This document shows positions 27,565 to 37,310 of a stretch of DNA of 64,000 bases, piece by piece. The stretch is from the NCBI RefSeq assembly GCF_014645535.1, contig NZ_BMLX01000001.1, positions 1,171,169-1,235,168 of the forward strand, given 5' to 3'. The stretch's first letter is position 1, and each line of letters begins with the position of its first letter. The notes under the pieces are model-generated. The model saw only the letters and a program-made list of their open reading frames with translations. It made no database searches and had not been told where the DNA came from. Source of the stretch: Silvimonas iriomotensis. Its GTDB lineage: Bacteria; Pseudomonadota; Gammaproteobacteria; Burkholderiales; Chitinibacteraceae. The translations under genes and the position numbers were made by a program.

Positions 27565-28097
27565 CGCTTGCAGCTACCCTCACTGACACCATCAGCATCC
27601 GCCCTGCCACCGCGACAGACGCACAGACCCTGGCCGCGCTGGCCATCACCGTGTGGCTCAACACCTATGCCACCGGGGGCATCCGCCCGGCGCTGGCCAA
27701 CTATGTGTTCAGTACCTATACGCAAGATCATTTTGCACGGCTGATGGCAGACACGCGCTACGCCGTGCTGGTGGCCTGTCAGGGTGAACATCTGGTGGGC
27801 TACGCAGCGCTGGATTTTGACGCCAGTCAACCCGGGGTGCCACACACCGATATCGAACTGCAAACGCTCTATGTCATGCCGCGCTTTACCCGCCAGGGCG
27901 TGGGCAGGGCCTTGCTGGGCGCCTGTGAGGCCATGGCCACCGAGCGCGCGGGCCATGGGGCGTTGTGGTTGTCGGTCAACAGTCAGAATCACGCTGCGCT
28001 GGCTTTTTACAACGGCCGCCAGTTCGAGCAATATGGCACCTTGTATTTTGAACTCGATTCGGTAAGGTACGAGAACCGGATTCTGGCTTCAGCCTGA
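27561..28097 (+). CDS. GNAT-family N-acetyltransferase
   Basis: This 178-residue protein has the GNAT fold: an N-terminal strand and helix (ISIRPATATDAQTLAALAIT) and the acetyl-CoA motif LYVMPRFTRQGVGRALLGAC. The final part (SVNSQNHAALAFYNGRQF) is the usual helix carrying the late Tyr. The start ATG overlaps the hrcA stop codon (ATGA), suggesting coupled translation. The substrate is unknown. Confidence 0.92.
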   Translation: MTLAATLTDTISIRPATATDAQTLAALAITVWLNTYATGGIRPALANYVFSTYTQDHFARLMADTRYAVLVACQGEHLVGYAALDFDASQPGVPHTDIELQTLYVMPRFTRQGVGRALLGACEAMATERAGHGALWLSVNSQNHAALAFYNGRQFEQYGTLYFELDSVRYENRILASA

Positions 28098-28160
28098 TTC
28101 CGGCACCTGCCTTGCCCCGTGCCGCTGCACGTTCCAGACCTGTCTTGATCCGGATTCCCC

Positions 28161-29246
28161 ATGCTTTCAACGCTTCGCGCAGCGCTGTGCTGCGCCGCCC
28201 TCGCCGCGCTTCCCGCCCTTGGTCATGCTGATGACACCTTGCTCAAGCGGCCAGAAGTGCAGTCGTACATTGATACCCTCGTCAACACCCAGAATTTTGA
28301 CCGCGACAGCCTGACCGCGCTGTTTGGCCAGGTGGTGACCAAATCGAGCATTATCAGCGTGCTGGATCGCCCGTCCACCAGCCGCCCCTGGTATCAGTTT
28401 CGCGGCAACTTTGTGAACAACCAGCGGATTGTCGGTGGTGCCCGCTTCATGCGCCGCAACGCCGACACACTCAATGCCGTGAGCGACAAATACGGCGTAC
28501 CGCCAGAAGTCATCACCTCGATCCTGGGTGTGGAAACCCTTTATGGCCGCAACACAGGCTCTTTCCGGGTGATTGATGCGCTGACGACCATTGCGTTTGA
28601 CTACCCGCGCCGCGCCGACTACTTCAAGGATCAACTCACGCAGTTCTTGCTGCTGGCCCGCGAAGAAAACGAAAACCCGCTGACTTTCATGGGCTCCTAC
28701 GCGGGCGCCATGGGCATGCCGCAGTTCATGCCCTCGAGCTTTCGTGAGTACGCCGTGGACTGGAATGGCGATCATCACCGCGACATCTGGGGCACGCCGG
28801 ATGACGCCATCGCCAGCGTGGCCAACTTCCTTGCCGCGCATGGCTGGCAACGCAACGGAGATACTTATGTTCCGGTGAATGTGTCGGGCGCAGAGGATGA
28901 TTTGCTGGCAGACAAGTTCAACCTGCACTACACCGTGGCCGAGCTGATGCAAAAAGGCGTGCAGCCGCTGGATGAAACCGACCCCAACCAGCAAGCCGTG
29001 CTGTTCAGCCTGGAGACCGAAGCCGGTGTAACCAGCTACTACATGGGCTTCAACAATTTCTATGTGGTGACGCGCTACAACCGCAGCACGCTGTATGCCA
29101 CGGCTGTGCTGCAACTGGCGCAGGCGATCAAGGGCGCCTATGACAGCGGGCTGGATCTGAACGACACATCGGACACCCCAACCCCAACACCCAAACCCAC
29201 GAAGCAAAAACCGGCCAAAGCCAAAAGCGATGGCCGCTGGAAATAA
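28161..29246 (+). CDS. mltB: Lytic murein transglycosylase B
   Basis: This 361-residue periplasmic enzyme cleaves the glycan strands of peptidoglycan. A signal peptide ends near ALPALGHA; the SLT-type catalytic domain contains VPPEVITSILGVETLYGRNT, whose Glu is the predicted catalytic acid, followed by FMGSYAGAMGMPQFMPSSF. The C-terminal 30 residues are Pro/Thr/Lys-rich (TPTPTPKPTKQKPAKA). No lipobox is seen, unlike E. coli MltB, so it is probably soluble in the periplasm. A terminator follows. Confidence 0.93.
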   Translation: MLSTLRAALCCAALAALPALGHADDTLLKRPEVQSYIDTLVNTQNFDRDSLTALFGQVVTKSSIISVLDRPSTSRPWYQFRGNFVNNQRIVGGARFMRRNADTLNAVSDKYGVPPEVITSILGVETLYGRNTGSFRVIDALTTIAFDYPRRADYFKDQLTQFLLLAREENENPLTFMGSYAGAMGMPQFMPSSFREYAVDWNGDHHRDIWGTPDDAIASVANFLAAHGWQRNGDTYVPVNVSGAEDDLLADKFNLHYTVAELMQKGVQPLDETDPNQQAVLFSLETEAGVTSYYMGFNNFYVVTRYNRSTLYATAVLQLAQAIKGAYDSGLDLNDTSDTPTPTPKPTKQKPAKAKSDGRWK

Positions 29247-29288
29247 GCTGGTATCCATGTTTGTTTGAGTGAACAAATCAATCAAAAA

Positions 29289-29319
29289 CCGGATGCATGA
29301 AAATGCATCCGGTTTTTTT
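29289..29319 (+). terminator. Rho-independent terminator after mltB
   Basis: Perfect ten-base stem CCGGATGCAT/ATGCATCCGG with a GAAA loop and seven T; A-rich upstream flank, so it may work on both strands. Confidence 0.93.
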
Positions 29320-29640
29320 ATCGACAAAAAATCAACGCAATTAAAGTCACCCCATTCACCAATCAGACATATCTGATTGCATAAAAACGAAAACCCACAC
29401 CCAATTTCAATCGTTTTTTAAAAACACCGCCAATCCGATATTCCCCATCCAATTAGAAACCCCGGAAAAATCTGAAAATGCGGCCAACGTGACCGGGTGT
29501 ACTGGTCAATTCGGTAACAACACTCCAGGATTTCAGGTTCAGAAGTGCCGGCATCCGGCGGTGCGTTCATGCGCCTTCGCCTGTATGGGCTTTCAGAAAA
29601 ACCTGACTCAAAAAATCAATGCCAATTGATCGGAGACAAT
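29320..29640. other. AT-rich intergenic leader region of the OmpA-like gene
   Basis: About 320 bases hold no gene. A palindrome with eight-base arms (CAATCAGA/TCTGATTG, loop CATA) sits at 29360-29379. The open frame that runs into the porin from 29545 has no signal-like start, so this is taken as a long promoter and leader region. No convincing -35/-10 pair is visible. Confidence 0.5.
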
Positions 29641-30705
29641 ATGAAATCGAAACAAATAAAATTGCTGGCCATTGCGTCCTTGCTCGCCAGCGTTTATGCA
29701 ATCGGGGCGGATAATTTTTCCGGCTTTTATATCGGCGGCAAAGCCGGTGCCAACCAGATGGACTTCACTGGCAAGATTCGTCCTGATACCACTGAATCCC
29801 TGACCGTCGGCGTAGAAGCGGGTTACAACTACGTATTCAGCAATAACTTCGTTCTGGGCGCCAATATTTTCGGTGACTACGTCGACCGCAAAGCGGCTAC
29901 CACCATGGCCAATTACGGCAACTTTGGCGCCGATATCTGGGGTGCAGACCTGCGCCTGGGTTATCAGATCGACAACTTGATGCCTTACGCCAAAATCGGC
30001 TACGCCCACTACAAGGGCACCGATGTCATCAGCGATTTCTCTGACAACACCTGGCACGCAGGTCTGGGCGCTGAATACAAGATTGCCCCCAACTGGGGCA
30101 TCACCGGTGAATGGACTGTCATGCATCCGGAGCATGATGGCACCAAAATCAAGAGCAACAGCTTTATGCTGGGGCTGAACTATCACTTTGGTGCCAAAGC
30201 CGCACCCGCACCCGTTGTCGCCACCCCGACGCCGCGCGTAGAGCCCGTTGTTGCCAGCCCGGAACCCATCAAGGCGACGGTTGTACCGCCCAAGCCACCG
30301 ATGGAAACCCGTCACTTCTCGCTCAAGTCTGACGTGCTGTTTGATTTCGGCAAAGCCACGCTCAAGCCTCAAGGGCGTGATGAACTGAACAAGCTGTATG
30401 AGCAGGTGGGCAATATCAACGTGCAAGACGGCCAGGCTATCGTGGTGGGTTACACAGATCGAATGGGTTCCGACAAGTACAACACCCAACTGGGCTACGA
30501 CCGCGCCAGGGCTGTTGGCAACTATCTGATCAGTCGCGGCGCACCGGCTGACCGCATCCAGATCCACAGCATGGGCAAAGCACGTCCGGTCACCGGCAAT
30601 ACGTGTGATGGCATCAAGAATCGTGACCGTCTGGTGGCTTGCCTGGCACCTGATCGCCGCGTGGAAATTGATGTACAAGGCACGCAAACCGCTGCCGGGC
30701 AATAA
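29641..30705 (+). CDS. OmpA-family outer membrane protein
   Basis: This 354-residue protein has a signal peptide, an eight-strand-type barrel (FSGFYIGGKAGANQMDFTG to NSFMLGLNYHF), a Pro/Val-rich hinge (TPTPRVEPVVASPEPIKATV) and a C-terminal OmpA domain that binds peptidoglycan (SDVLFDFGKATLKPQGRDEL, NTQLGYDRARAVGNYL). Two Cys in that domain (NTCDGIKNRD and LVACLAPDRR) could form a disulphide as in other OmpA domains. ATG 29641 is chosen for its GGAGA site and following signal peptide. Its role is structural, tying outer membrane to wall. Confidence 0.94.
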   Translation: MKSKQIKLLAIASLLASVYAIGADNFSGFYIGGKAGANQMDFTGKIRPDTTESLTVGVEAGYNYVFSNNFVLGANIFGDYVDRKAATTMANYGNFGADIWGADLRLGYQIDNLMPYAKIGYAHYKGTDVISDFSDNTWHAGLGAEYKIAPNWGITGEWTVMHPEHDGTKIKSNSFMLGLNYHFGAKAAPAPVVATPTPRVEPVVASPEPIKATVVPPKPPMETRHFSLKSDVLFDFGKATLKPQGRDELNKLYEQVGNINVQDGQAIVVGYTDRMGSDKYNTQLGYDRARAVGNYLISRGAPADRIQIHSMGKARPVTGNTCDGIKNRDRLVACLAPDRRVEIDVQGTQTAAGQ

Positions 30706-30742
30706 ACCGGCAAAACCGGGCCCGTACTGTCTGGTGCAGCCC

Positions 30743-30777
30743 ATAAAAAAACCGGCCACGAAGGCCGGTTTTTTCTT
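30743..30777. terminator. Bidirectional terminator between the OmpA-like gene and rlmB
   Basis: AAAAAACCGGCC, loop ACGA (with flanking pairs), AGGCCGGTTTTTT. It lies between convergent genes and can serve both strands. Confidence 0.92.
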
Positions 30778-30803
30778 TTGCTGTGTTGCTGTCTGACGCT
30801 GGT

Positions 30804-31550
30804 TCATGCTGGCCGCGCCATCACGCGCTGGCGGCGGGTCTCTGCCAGCACAATGCCGCTGGCAACCGACACATTCAGGCTCTCCACCGAGCCGAACATC
30901 GGGATCGACACCAGCACGTCGCAGTGTTCACGGGTCAGGCGGCGCATGCCGTCCCCTTCGTTCCCCATGACCCAGGCCAGCGGGCCGGTATGGTTGAAGT
31001 GATGCAGATCGGTATCGGCCTCGCCTGCAGTGCCGGCGATCCAGATTTCACGTTCCTGCAACTCGCGCAGCGTCCGCGCCAGGTTGGTCACCATCACGTA
31101 GGGAATGACTTCCGCCGCGCCGCAGGCCACTTTAGAGACCGTCGCGGTCAGGCCGACCGACTTGTCTTTGGGCGCAATCACCGCGTGTACGCCCATGGCG
31201 TCGGCCACCCGCAGGCAGGCGCCCAGGTTGTGCGGATCAGTAATGCCGTCCAGCACCAGCAAGAAAGGTGGCTCGTCCAGGTCGTCCAGCACGTCATCCA
31301 CAGTGATGTACGATTTGCCCGCATCAATCAGCGCGGCCACGCCCTGGTGGCGGCCACCGTTGGTCAAGCCATCCAGCCGTTTGGCATCGACCAGATGCAC
31401 CTTGCAGCCCTGCCCCTCGGCCAGACGCGCCAAGTCTTTGGAGCGCTGATCCATGCGGCCTGCGTTCAGATAGAGTTCCAGCACGCTATCCGGAAAGCGC
31501 TTCAGGCGCGAGGTAACGGCGTGAAAACCGTGTATGACTTTGTGATCCAT
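30804..31550 (-). CDS. rlmB: 23S rRNA (guanosine(2251)-2'-O)-methyltransferase
   Basis: This 248-residue SPOUT methyltransferase modifies G2251 in the peptidyl-transferase P-loop. The N-terminal substrate-binding part begins [20 protein letters not shown]; the catalytic half has [38 protein letters not shown] and [19 protein letters not shown], the knot motifs of SpoU. I start it at the ATG in MDHKVIHG; the frame is open 26 codons further. In many genomes it follows rnr; here it stands alone, convergent with the porin gene. Confidence 0.94.
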   Translation of the reverse strand: MDHKVIHGFHAVTSRLKRFPDSVLELYLNAGRMDQRSKDLARLAEGQGCKVHLVDAKRLDGLTNGGRHQGVAALIDAGKSYITVDDVLDDLDEPPFLLVLDGITDPHNLGACLRVADAMGVHAVIAPKDKSVGLTATVSKVACGAAEVIPYVMVTNLARTLRELQEREIWIAGTAGEADTDLHHFNHTGPLAWVMGNEGDGMRRLTREHCDVLVSIPMFGSVESLNVSVASGIVLAETRRQRVMARPA

Positions 31551-31694
31551 GATGACCCGGCGAAAACTTTGCGAACCCGTGAGTTTACAGCATTGACCGG
31601 CTGGCGTGCGGCAAGGCGCCTTCCGCACATGCCTCGCCCCGCGTAGCGCTCATACGTATAATGGCGTTTTTGCCGCCCGCCAAGTACCCGCCCC

Positions 31695-34600
31695 GTGTCC
31701 GCTCCCGCTCTTCCCCGCGCAGGCGACCGCCTGCAACTTGCCCTTCCGCCCGGTTCCGCCGACAGCCTTTTGCTGGCGCGCTACACCGACCGTGCCCGCC
31801 CGCTGGTGGTGCTGACCGACGCCGCGCATGAAGCCACGCGCCTGAAAGAAGAGCTGGCCTGGCTGTTGCCGGAAAAAAACGTGGTCATGCTGCCGGACTG
31901 GGAAACGCTGCCCTACGATCATTTCTCGCCGCACCAGGATCTGATCTCGGAACGGCTGGCAACACTGTGGATGATCCGCGAAGGCAAGGCCGATGTGGTC
32001 ATTGTGCCGGTGCAGACCGCCATGGGGCGTCTGGCACCGGTGGAATACCTGGCGGGGCACACGTTCTTCATCAAGAAGGGCCAGAAGTTTGACGCGGAAA
32101 AAATGCGCGCCGATCTGGCCTTTGCCGGGTACAGCCACGTCACCCAGGTTTACAGCCCGGGGGAGTTCTCGATTCGCGGCGGCCTGATCGATCTGTACCC
32201 GATGGGCTCTACGCTGCCCTACCGCATCGACTTGTTTGACGACGAGATCGAGACCATCCGCACCTTTGACGTCGACACGCAGCGCAGTCTATACCCGGTC
32301 CCCGAGGTACGCCTGCTGCCCGCGCGGGAGTTCCCGATCGACGATGGCGGCCGCACGCGCTTTCGCCAGCGGTTCCGGGAAGTGTTCGAGGGCGATCCGT
32401 CCAAATCGCGTCTTTACAAAGATATCTCCAGCGGCGCTACCCCGGCGGGGATCGAATACTATTTGCCGCTGTTCTTTGAACACACCGCCACGCTGTTTGA
32501 CTACCTGCCCGCCAGCGCGTTGCTGGCGCTGCGCGGCAACTTGCAAGAGGCAGCCCAGCGCTTCTGGGCCGACACCCAGGACCGCTACCGCAATCTTTCT
32601 GGCGAGAAAGACCGCCCCATCCTGAAGCCGGCCGATCTGTACCTGATGCCGGACACTTTCTTTGGCAGTTGCAAGAACTGGCCGCGGCTTGAATTTGGCG
32701 CCGCGGCAGAACAGGACATGGCCGAGGCCCTGCCCGCGCTGGATGTGGATCGCCGCGCCGATAACCCGCTGGCCAAGCTGACCTCGTTCCTGGACAGTTT
32801 CAAAGGCCGCGTGCTGATTTGCGCCGAAAGTCTGGGCCGCCGCGAAACCATGGCCCAGTACTTTGCCGAATACGGTCTGAAACCAGCCCTGGCGGAGAGC
32901 TGGCAAGGTTTTATCGACGGCAAGGAACGCGTCACGCTCGCCCCGGCAGCGCTATACCGTGGCTTTGTTTTGCCGCAGGAAAAGCTGGCCATCATTACCG
33001 AAGGCAATCTGTACGCCTCGGTCGCGCAGGCGCGCGGCAAGAAACAGCAAAAGCGCAGCAATACCGACACCATGCTGCGCGACCTGTCCGAATTGAAGAT
33101 TGGCGACCCTGTGGTGCATGAAGCGCACGGCATCGGCCTGTACCAGGGGCTGATTTCCATGGATCTGGGCGAAGGCGAAACCGAGCTACTGCTGATTGAA
33201 TACGCCGGCAGCGACAAACTGTACGTGCCCGTATCGCAACTGCACGTGATCAGCCGTTACTCTGGCGGCTCGCCAGATGCTGCCCCCCTGCACAAGCTGG
33301 GTTCCGGCGCCTGGGACAAGGCCAAGCGCAAAGCGGCAGAACAGGTGCGCGATACCGCGGCCGAACTGCTTAACCTGTATGCCCGCCGCGCCGCGCGCGA
33401 AGGCCACGCCTTTGACTGGTCATTCAAGGATTACGAAGCCTTTGCCGAAGGCTTTGGCTTTGAAGAAACCGCCGACCAGGAAGCCGCAATCGAGGCCGTG
33501 CTGATCGACATGCGTCTGGGCCGGCCCATGGATCGTCTGGTGTGTGGCGATGTGGGCTTTGGCAAGACCGAAGTCGCCCTGCGCGCTGCGTTTGCGGCAG
33601 TTGCCGGTGGCAAACAGGTGGCAGTGTTGGTGCCGACCACACTCTTGGCCGAACAACATTTCCAGACCTTCTCTGACCGTTTTGCCGACTGGCCAGTGAA
33701 GATTGTCGAGCTGTCACGTTTTCGCTCGACCAAGGAAGTCGCCGCCGCCATGAAGGGCCTGGCGGATGGCCAGGTTGATATCGTGATCGGCACGCACAAA
33801 CTGGTGCAGCCGGATGTCCAGTTTGCCCGCCTGGGGCTGGTGATTATCGACGAAGAACACCGCTTTGGCGTGCGGCAGAAAGAGCAACTCAAAGCCTTGC
33901 GGGCCAATGTGGACGTGCTGACGCTTACCGCGACGCCGATCCCGCGCACGCTGGCCATGAGCCTTGAGGGCTTGCGTGATTTCTCGGTCATTGCTACCGC
34001 ACCGTCGCGCCGGCTGGCCGTGAAAACCTTTGTCGCCAAATTCAACGATGGCGTGATCCGTGAAGCCGTACTGCGTGAACTCAAGCGCGGCGGCCAGGTG
34101 TTCTTCTTGCACAACGAAGTCGAAACCATCGAGAACATGCAGCAAAAGCTGGCTGCATTGCTGCCCGAAGCGCGTATCGGGGTGGCGCATGGCCAGATGC
34201 GTGAACGCGAGCTTGAACACGTCATGCGTGATTTCTATGCCCAGCGTTTCAACGTCTTGCTGTGCACGACCATCATCGAAACCGGGATCGACATCCCCAA
34301 CGCCAACACCATCATCATGAACCGGGCCGACAAGTTCGGTCTGGCGCAATTGCACCAGATGCGCGGCCGTGTGGGCCGTAGTCACCACCAGGCCTATGCC
34401 TATCTGCTGGTGCCGGATATGGAAGGCATGACGCAGTCGGCCAAAAAACGGCTGGAAGCCATCCAGATGATGGAAGAGCTGGGCTCGGGCTTCTTCCTGG
34501 CCATGCATGATCTGGAAATTCGCGGTGCCGGCGAGGTGCTGGGGGATTCCCAGTCGGGCGAGATGCAGGAAATCGGTTTCTCGTTGTACTCGCAAATGCT

Positions 34601-35099
34601 CAATGAAGCGGTCAAGGCGCTGAAAAAAGGCGTGGAGCGGGATCTGTCCCAGCCGCTGGGCGTGACCACTGAAATCAATCTGCATGCACCGGCGCTGTTG
34701 CCCAACGAATACTGCCCGGACGTGCATGAACGTCTGAGCCTGTACAAACGCCTGGCCAATTGCGAAACCGCAGAAGACCTAGACGAACTGCTGCAGGAGT
34801 TGATCGACCGCTTCGGGCTCTTGCCTGATCCGGCCAAGGTGCTGCTGGATTGCCACAAGCTGCGCATGCTGGCCAAGCCGATCGGGATTACCAAGATCGA
34901 CGCCGCCGACAGCGCCATTGTGATCAGCTTTGCCAAGAACACGCAGGTTGATCCAATGAAGATCATCACGCTGATCCAGAGCAAGAAAAACTATCGTCTG
35001 GCTGGCCAGGATCGCTTGCGGCTGGAGGGCAACTGGCCAGAAGCGCCGCTGCGTACTGCCCGGGTGAAGGAATTGCTGGCAGAACTGATCAAGCCGTGA
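31695..35099 (+). CDS. mfd: Transcription-repair coupling factor Mfd
   Basis: This 1134-residue ATP-dependent translocase removes RNA polymerase stalled at lesions and recruits UvrA. An N-terminal UvrB-like module (residues about 1-330, with SIRGGLIDLYPMG) and the RNA polymerase-interacting domain (IGDPVVHEAHGIGLYQGLIS) precede a RecG-like helicase with GDVGFGKTEVALRAAFAAVA (Walker A), DEEH (IIDEEHRFG) and TATPIPRTLAMSLEGLRDFS. The TRG motif (MRGRVGRSHHQAYAYLL) and a C-terminal autoinhibitory domain follow. The start is GTG 31695. Confidence 0.98.
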   Translation: MSAPALPRAGDRLQLALPPGSADSLLLARYTDRARPLVVLTDAAHEATRLKEELAWLLPEKNVVMLPDWETLPYDHFSPHQDLISERLATLWMIREGKADVVIVPVQTAMGRLAPVEYLAGHTFFIKKGQKFDAEKMRADLAFAGYSHVTQVYSPGEFSIRGGLIDLYPMGSTLPYRIDLFDDEIETIRTFDVDTQRSLYPVPEVRLLPAREFPIDDGGRTRFRQRFREVFEGDPSKSRLYKDISSGATPAGIEYYLPLFFEHTATLFDYLPASALLALRGNLQEAAQRFWADTQDRYRNLSGEKDRPILKPADLYLMPDTFFGSCKNWPRLEFGAAAEQDMAEALPALDVDRRADNPLAKLTSFLDSFKGRVLICAESLGRRETMAQYFAEYGLKPALAESWQGFIDGKERVTLAPAALYRGFVLPQEKLAIITEGNLYASVAQARGKKQQKRSNTDTMLRDLSELKIGDPVVHEAHGIGLYQGLISMDLGEGETELLLIEYAGSDKLYVPVSQLHVISRYSGGSPDAAPLHKLGSGAWDKAKRKAAEQVRDTAAELLNLYARRAAREGHAFDWSFKDYEAFAEGFGFEETADQEAAIEAVLIDMRLGRPMDRLVCGDVGFGKTEVALRAAFAAVAGGKQVAVLVPTTLLAEQHFQTFSDRFADWPVKIVELSRFRSTKEVAAAMKGLADGQVDIVIGTHKLVQPDVQFARLGLVIIDEEHRFGVRQKEQLKALRANVDVLTLTATPIPRTLAMSLEGLRDFSVIATAPSRRLAVKTFVAKFNDGVIREAVLRELKRGGQVFFLHNEVETIENMQQKLAALLPEARIGVAHGQMRERELEHVMRDFYAQRFNVLLCTTIIETGIDIPNANTIIMNRADKFGLAQLHQMRGRVGRSHHQAYAYLLVPDMEGMTQSAKKRLEAIQMMEELGSGFFLAMHDLEIRGAGEVLGDSQSGEMQEIGFSLYSQMLNEAVKALKKGVERDLSQPLGVTTEINLHAPALLPNEYCPDVHERLSLYKRLANCETAEDLDELLQELIDRFGLLPDPAKVLLDCHKLRMLAKPIGITKIDAADSAIVISFAKNTQVDPMKIITLIQSKKNYRLAGQDRLRLEGNWPEAPLRTARVKELLAELIKP

Positions 35100-35124
35100 G
35101 GTGTGAGGTGTGAGGGCGCCTCAC
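35096..35124. repeat. Three 7-bp tandem repeats at the mfd stop codon, with a small hairpin
   Basis: GTGAGGT, GTGAGGT and GTGAGGG follow one another from 35096; the first contains the mfd TGA. The last unit pairs with CCTCAC (35119-35124) as a short hairpin. There is no T-run. Slippage is the simplest origin. Confidence 0.6.
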
Positions 35125-35150
35125 CTCGCCGGCCGCATCCCCACTCTGCA

Positions 35151-36098
35151 TTACAAGCCGGCCAGTTCCTTCACGTGTACGGCCACGCTGCGCGCCAGCG
35201 ACGACAAGTCATATCCACCTTCCAGCATGGACACCACCCGTCCCTGTGCATGCTCGTCCGCCACTTTGACAATCTCCTGGGTGACCCAGGCGTAGTCAGA
35301 CTCCACCAGCCCCATCGATGACATGTCGTCTTCGCGGTGGGCGTCAAAGCCGGCGGAAACCACAATCAGTTGCGGCTTGAAATCATGCAGCGCGGGCAGC
35401 CAGTGTTCGCTGACCATGGCCCGGAAATCCGGCCCGGTGGTGGCGCGCGGTTTGGGCACATTCTTCATGTTTTCGCCGCGCGGCACGTCGCCACAGTACG
35501 GAAAGAACGGGTGCTGGAACCAGCCCGTCATCAGCACGCGTTCGTCCTTGCAGAAAATGTCTTCCGTGCCATTGCCGTGGTGCACGTCAAAATCGACCAC
35601 GGCAACGCGGGTAAGCCCGTACTCTGCCATGGCATGCGCGGCGGCCACGGCGACGTTATTGAACAGACAAAAGCCCATGGCGCGGGCGTGTTCGGCATGG
35701 TGGCCGGGCGGGCGTACGGCACAAAAAGCATTGTGGATCTGTCCGCGCATCATCATGTCGACCGCGCTGATACCCGCGCCGGCCGCGTGATATGCGGCGC
35801 GCAAGCTGAACGAGTTGATGGCGGTATCCGGATCAAGATGCACGTAACCATGCAGCGGCGACATCAGCGCCAGCTTGTCCAGGTATTCGCGGTCATGCAC
35901 GCGCGCCAGTTGCTCGTAGGTGGCGGGTTCAGACTCAACGTGCATGAGTGTATCCCACAGGCCAGCAGCCATCAGCCGGTCCTGGATGGCAGCAAGGCGC
36001 TCCGGGCATTCCGGGTGGCCTTTGCCCATTTCATGCATCGCGCAGGCGCTGGCGCTGATATAGGCGGTCACATCGTTTCTGGTAGCTGCTAAAGACAA
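35151..36098 (-). CDS. Histone deacetylase family protein (acetylpolyamine/lysine deacetylase-like)
   Basis: This 315-residue zinc amidohydrolase belongs to the arginase/deacetylase superfamily. It shows HPECPERLAAIQ, RPPGHHAEHARAMGFCLFNN, the metal motif VDFDVHHGNGTEDIF and SAGFDAHREDDMSSM, all expected for a working HDAC-like enzyme. Bacterial members deacetylate acetyl-lysine, polyamines or acetoin-pathway proteins; the substrate here is unknown. I start at a TTG (36098), because AGGAG lies 8 bases upstream and no in-frame ATG is better placed. It is convergent with mfd and divergent from the moxR operon. Confidence 0.92.
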   Translation of the reverse strand: MSLAATRNDVTAYISASACAMHEMGKGHPECPERLAAIQDRLMAAGLWDTLMHVESEPATYEQLARVHDREYLDKLALMSPLHGYVHLDPDTAINSFSLRAAYHAAGAGISAVDMMMRGQIHNAFCAVRPPGHHAEHARAMGFCLFNNVAVAAAHAMAEYGLTRVAVVDFDVHHGNGTEDIFCKDERVLMTGWFQHPFFPYCGDVPRGENMKNVPKPRATTGPDFRAMVSEHWLPALHDFKPQLIVVSAGFDAHREDDMSSMGLVESDYAWVTQEIVKVADEHAQGRVVSMLEGGYDLSSLARSVAVHVKELAGL

Positions 36099-36387
36099 AC
36101 GCCAGACTCCTGTCCGTTACCGGACGCTGGAACTGCATGCAGAATCGCAAAAAGGCGCGCTGGTCTGTTGGTTCTGTGGCGCCGCTGGTCCCCGGAGTTT
36201 ACGCGTTCGCAACGCGCTCAGGCAAAGCGCTGTGCATTGCCATAAACTGGATGCGCCGGCGTGCGCTGGCCAAATCCAGAACAATACTTATGGCATATAG
36301 TCATAACGTCCCCATCTTCCCTGACAGCGCGATACTGATCCAGCTTCAACGCCGACCCATGCAACCCGCCATCCGCAGAGAGACCTG

Positions 36388-37299
36388 ATGCTGCAGCCTT
36401 TTATTGCAACGCTGAAACAACTCAACACCCTGATCCTGGGCAAAGAAACCCAGGTAAGACTGGCGCTGGCGTGCTTGCTGGCCCGAGGTCACCTGCTGTT
36501 CGAAGATGTCCCTGGCGTGGGCAAAACCACGCTGGCCCACGCCCTGGCGGCCACGCTGGGCCTGCAGTTCCAGCGCGTCCAGTTCACCAGCGATCTGCTG
36601 CCGGCTGATCTGCTGGGCGTGTCGGTATATGCACGCGAAAGCGAAAGCTTCCGTTTTCATCGCGGCCCGGTGTTCAGCCAGTTGCTGCTGGCCGACGAAA
36701 TCAACCGCGCACCGCCCAAGACCCAGTCGGCCTTGCTGGAAGCCATGGAAGAAGGCCAGGTCAGCGCCGATGGCAAAACCTGGAAGCTGCCTGAACCGTT
36801 TTTTGTGATCGCCACGCAAAACCCGCAAAACCAGATTGGCACTTTTGCGCTGCCAGAGTCGCAACTCGACCGCTTCCTGATGCGTCTGGAACTGGGCTAC
36901 CCCAGCGTGGCCGCCGAGCGCGCGTTGCTGGCAGGCGAAGATCGCCGCATTTTGCTGGCACAGGTACGGCCCACCATCCAGCCCGATCAGCTATTGGCCG
37001 CGCAGGCGGCAGTGGCCAGCGTGCGCATTGCGGCACCGTTGCTCGATTATGTCCAGGCTCTGGCCGCCGCCACCCGGACCAGCGAGCGGCTAAGCTACGG
37101 ACTGTCGCCGCGCGCCTTGCTGGATCTGGTCTCTGCCACGCGCGCCTGGGCCTGGCTGGACGGCCGTGACTTTGCCATCCCGGAAGACGTGCAAGCGGTG
37201 TTCCCCGCCGTGGCCGGCCACCGCCTGCAAGCGCGTCTGCATGGTCAGGCCGATGCCCATACCGCGCGTGATCTGCTGGCCTCGGTCGCCATTCCCTGA
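36388..37299 (+). CDS. MoxR-family AAA+ ATPase
   Basis: This 303-residue chaperone-like ATPase carries Walker A (FEDVPGVGKTTLAHALAATL), the MoxR marker FTSDLLPADLLGVSVY, Walker B LLADEINRAPPKTQSALLEA and the sensor region ATQNPQNQIGTFALPESQLD. MoxR proteins help assemble metal-dependent or membrane complexes, usually with a von Willebrand or DUF58 partner. Here the DUF58 gene follows 11 bases downstream and then a transglutaminase-like membrane protein, a very common three-gene operon. Confidence 0.95.
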   Translation: MLQPFIATLKQLNTLILGKETQVRLALACLLARGHLLFEDVPGVGKTTLAHALAATLGLQFQRVQFTSDLLPADLLGVSVYARESESFRFHRGPVFSQLLLADEINRAPPKTQSALLEAMEEGQVSADGKTWKLPEPFFVIATQNPQNQIGTFALPESQLDRFLMRLELGYPSVAAERALLAGEDRRILLAQVRPTIQPDQLLAAQAAVASVRIAAPLLDYVQALAAATRTSERLSYGLSPRALLDLVSATRAWAWLDGRDFAIPEDVQAVFPAVAGHRLQARLHGQADAHTARDLLASVAIP

Positions 37300-37310
37300 G
37301 CCGGCCACGC

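Noticed and set aside
36137-36388. 83-codon open frame upstream of the MoxR-type gene
   Set aside because: No family features, no ribosome-binding site, and it ends on the moxR start; the region is better read as the divergent promoter area.
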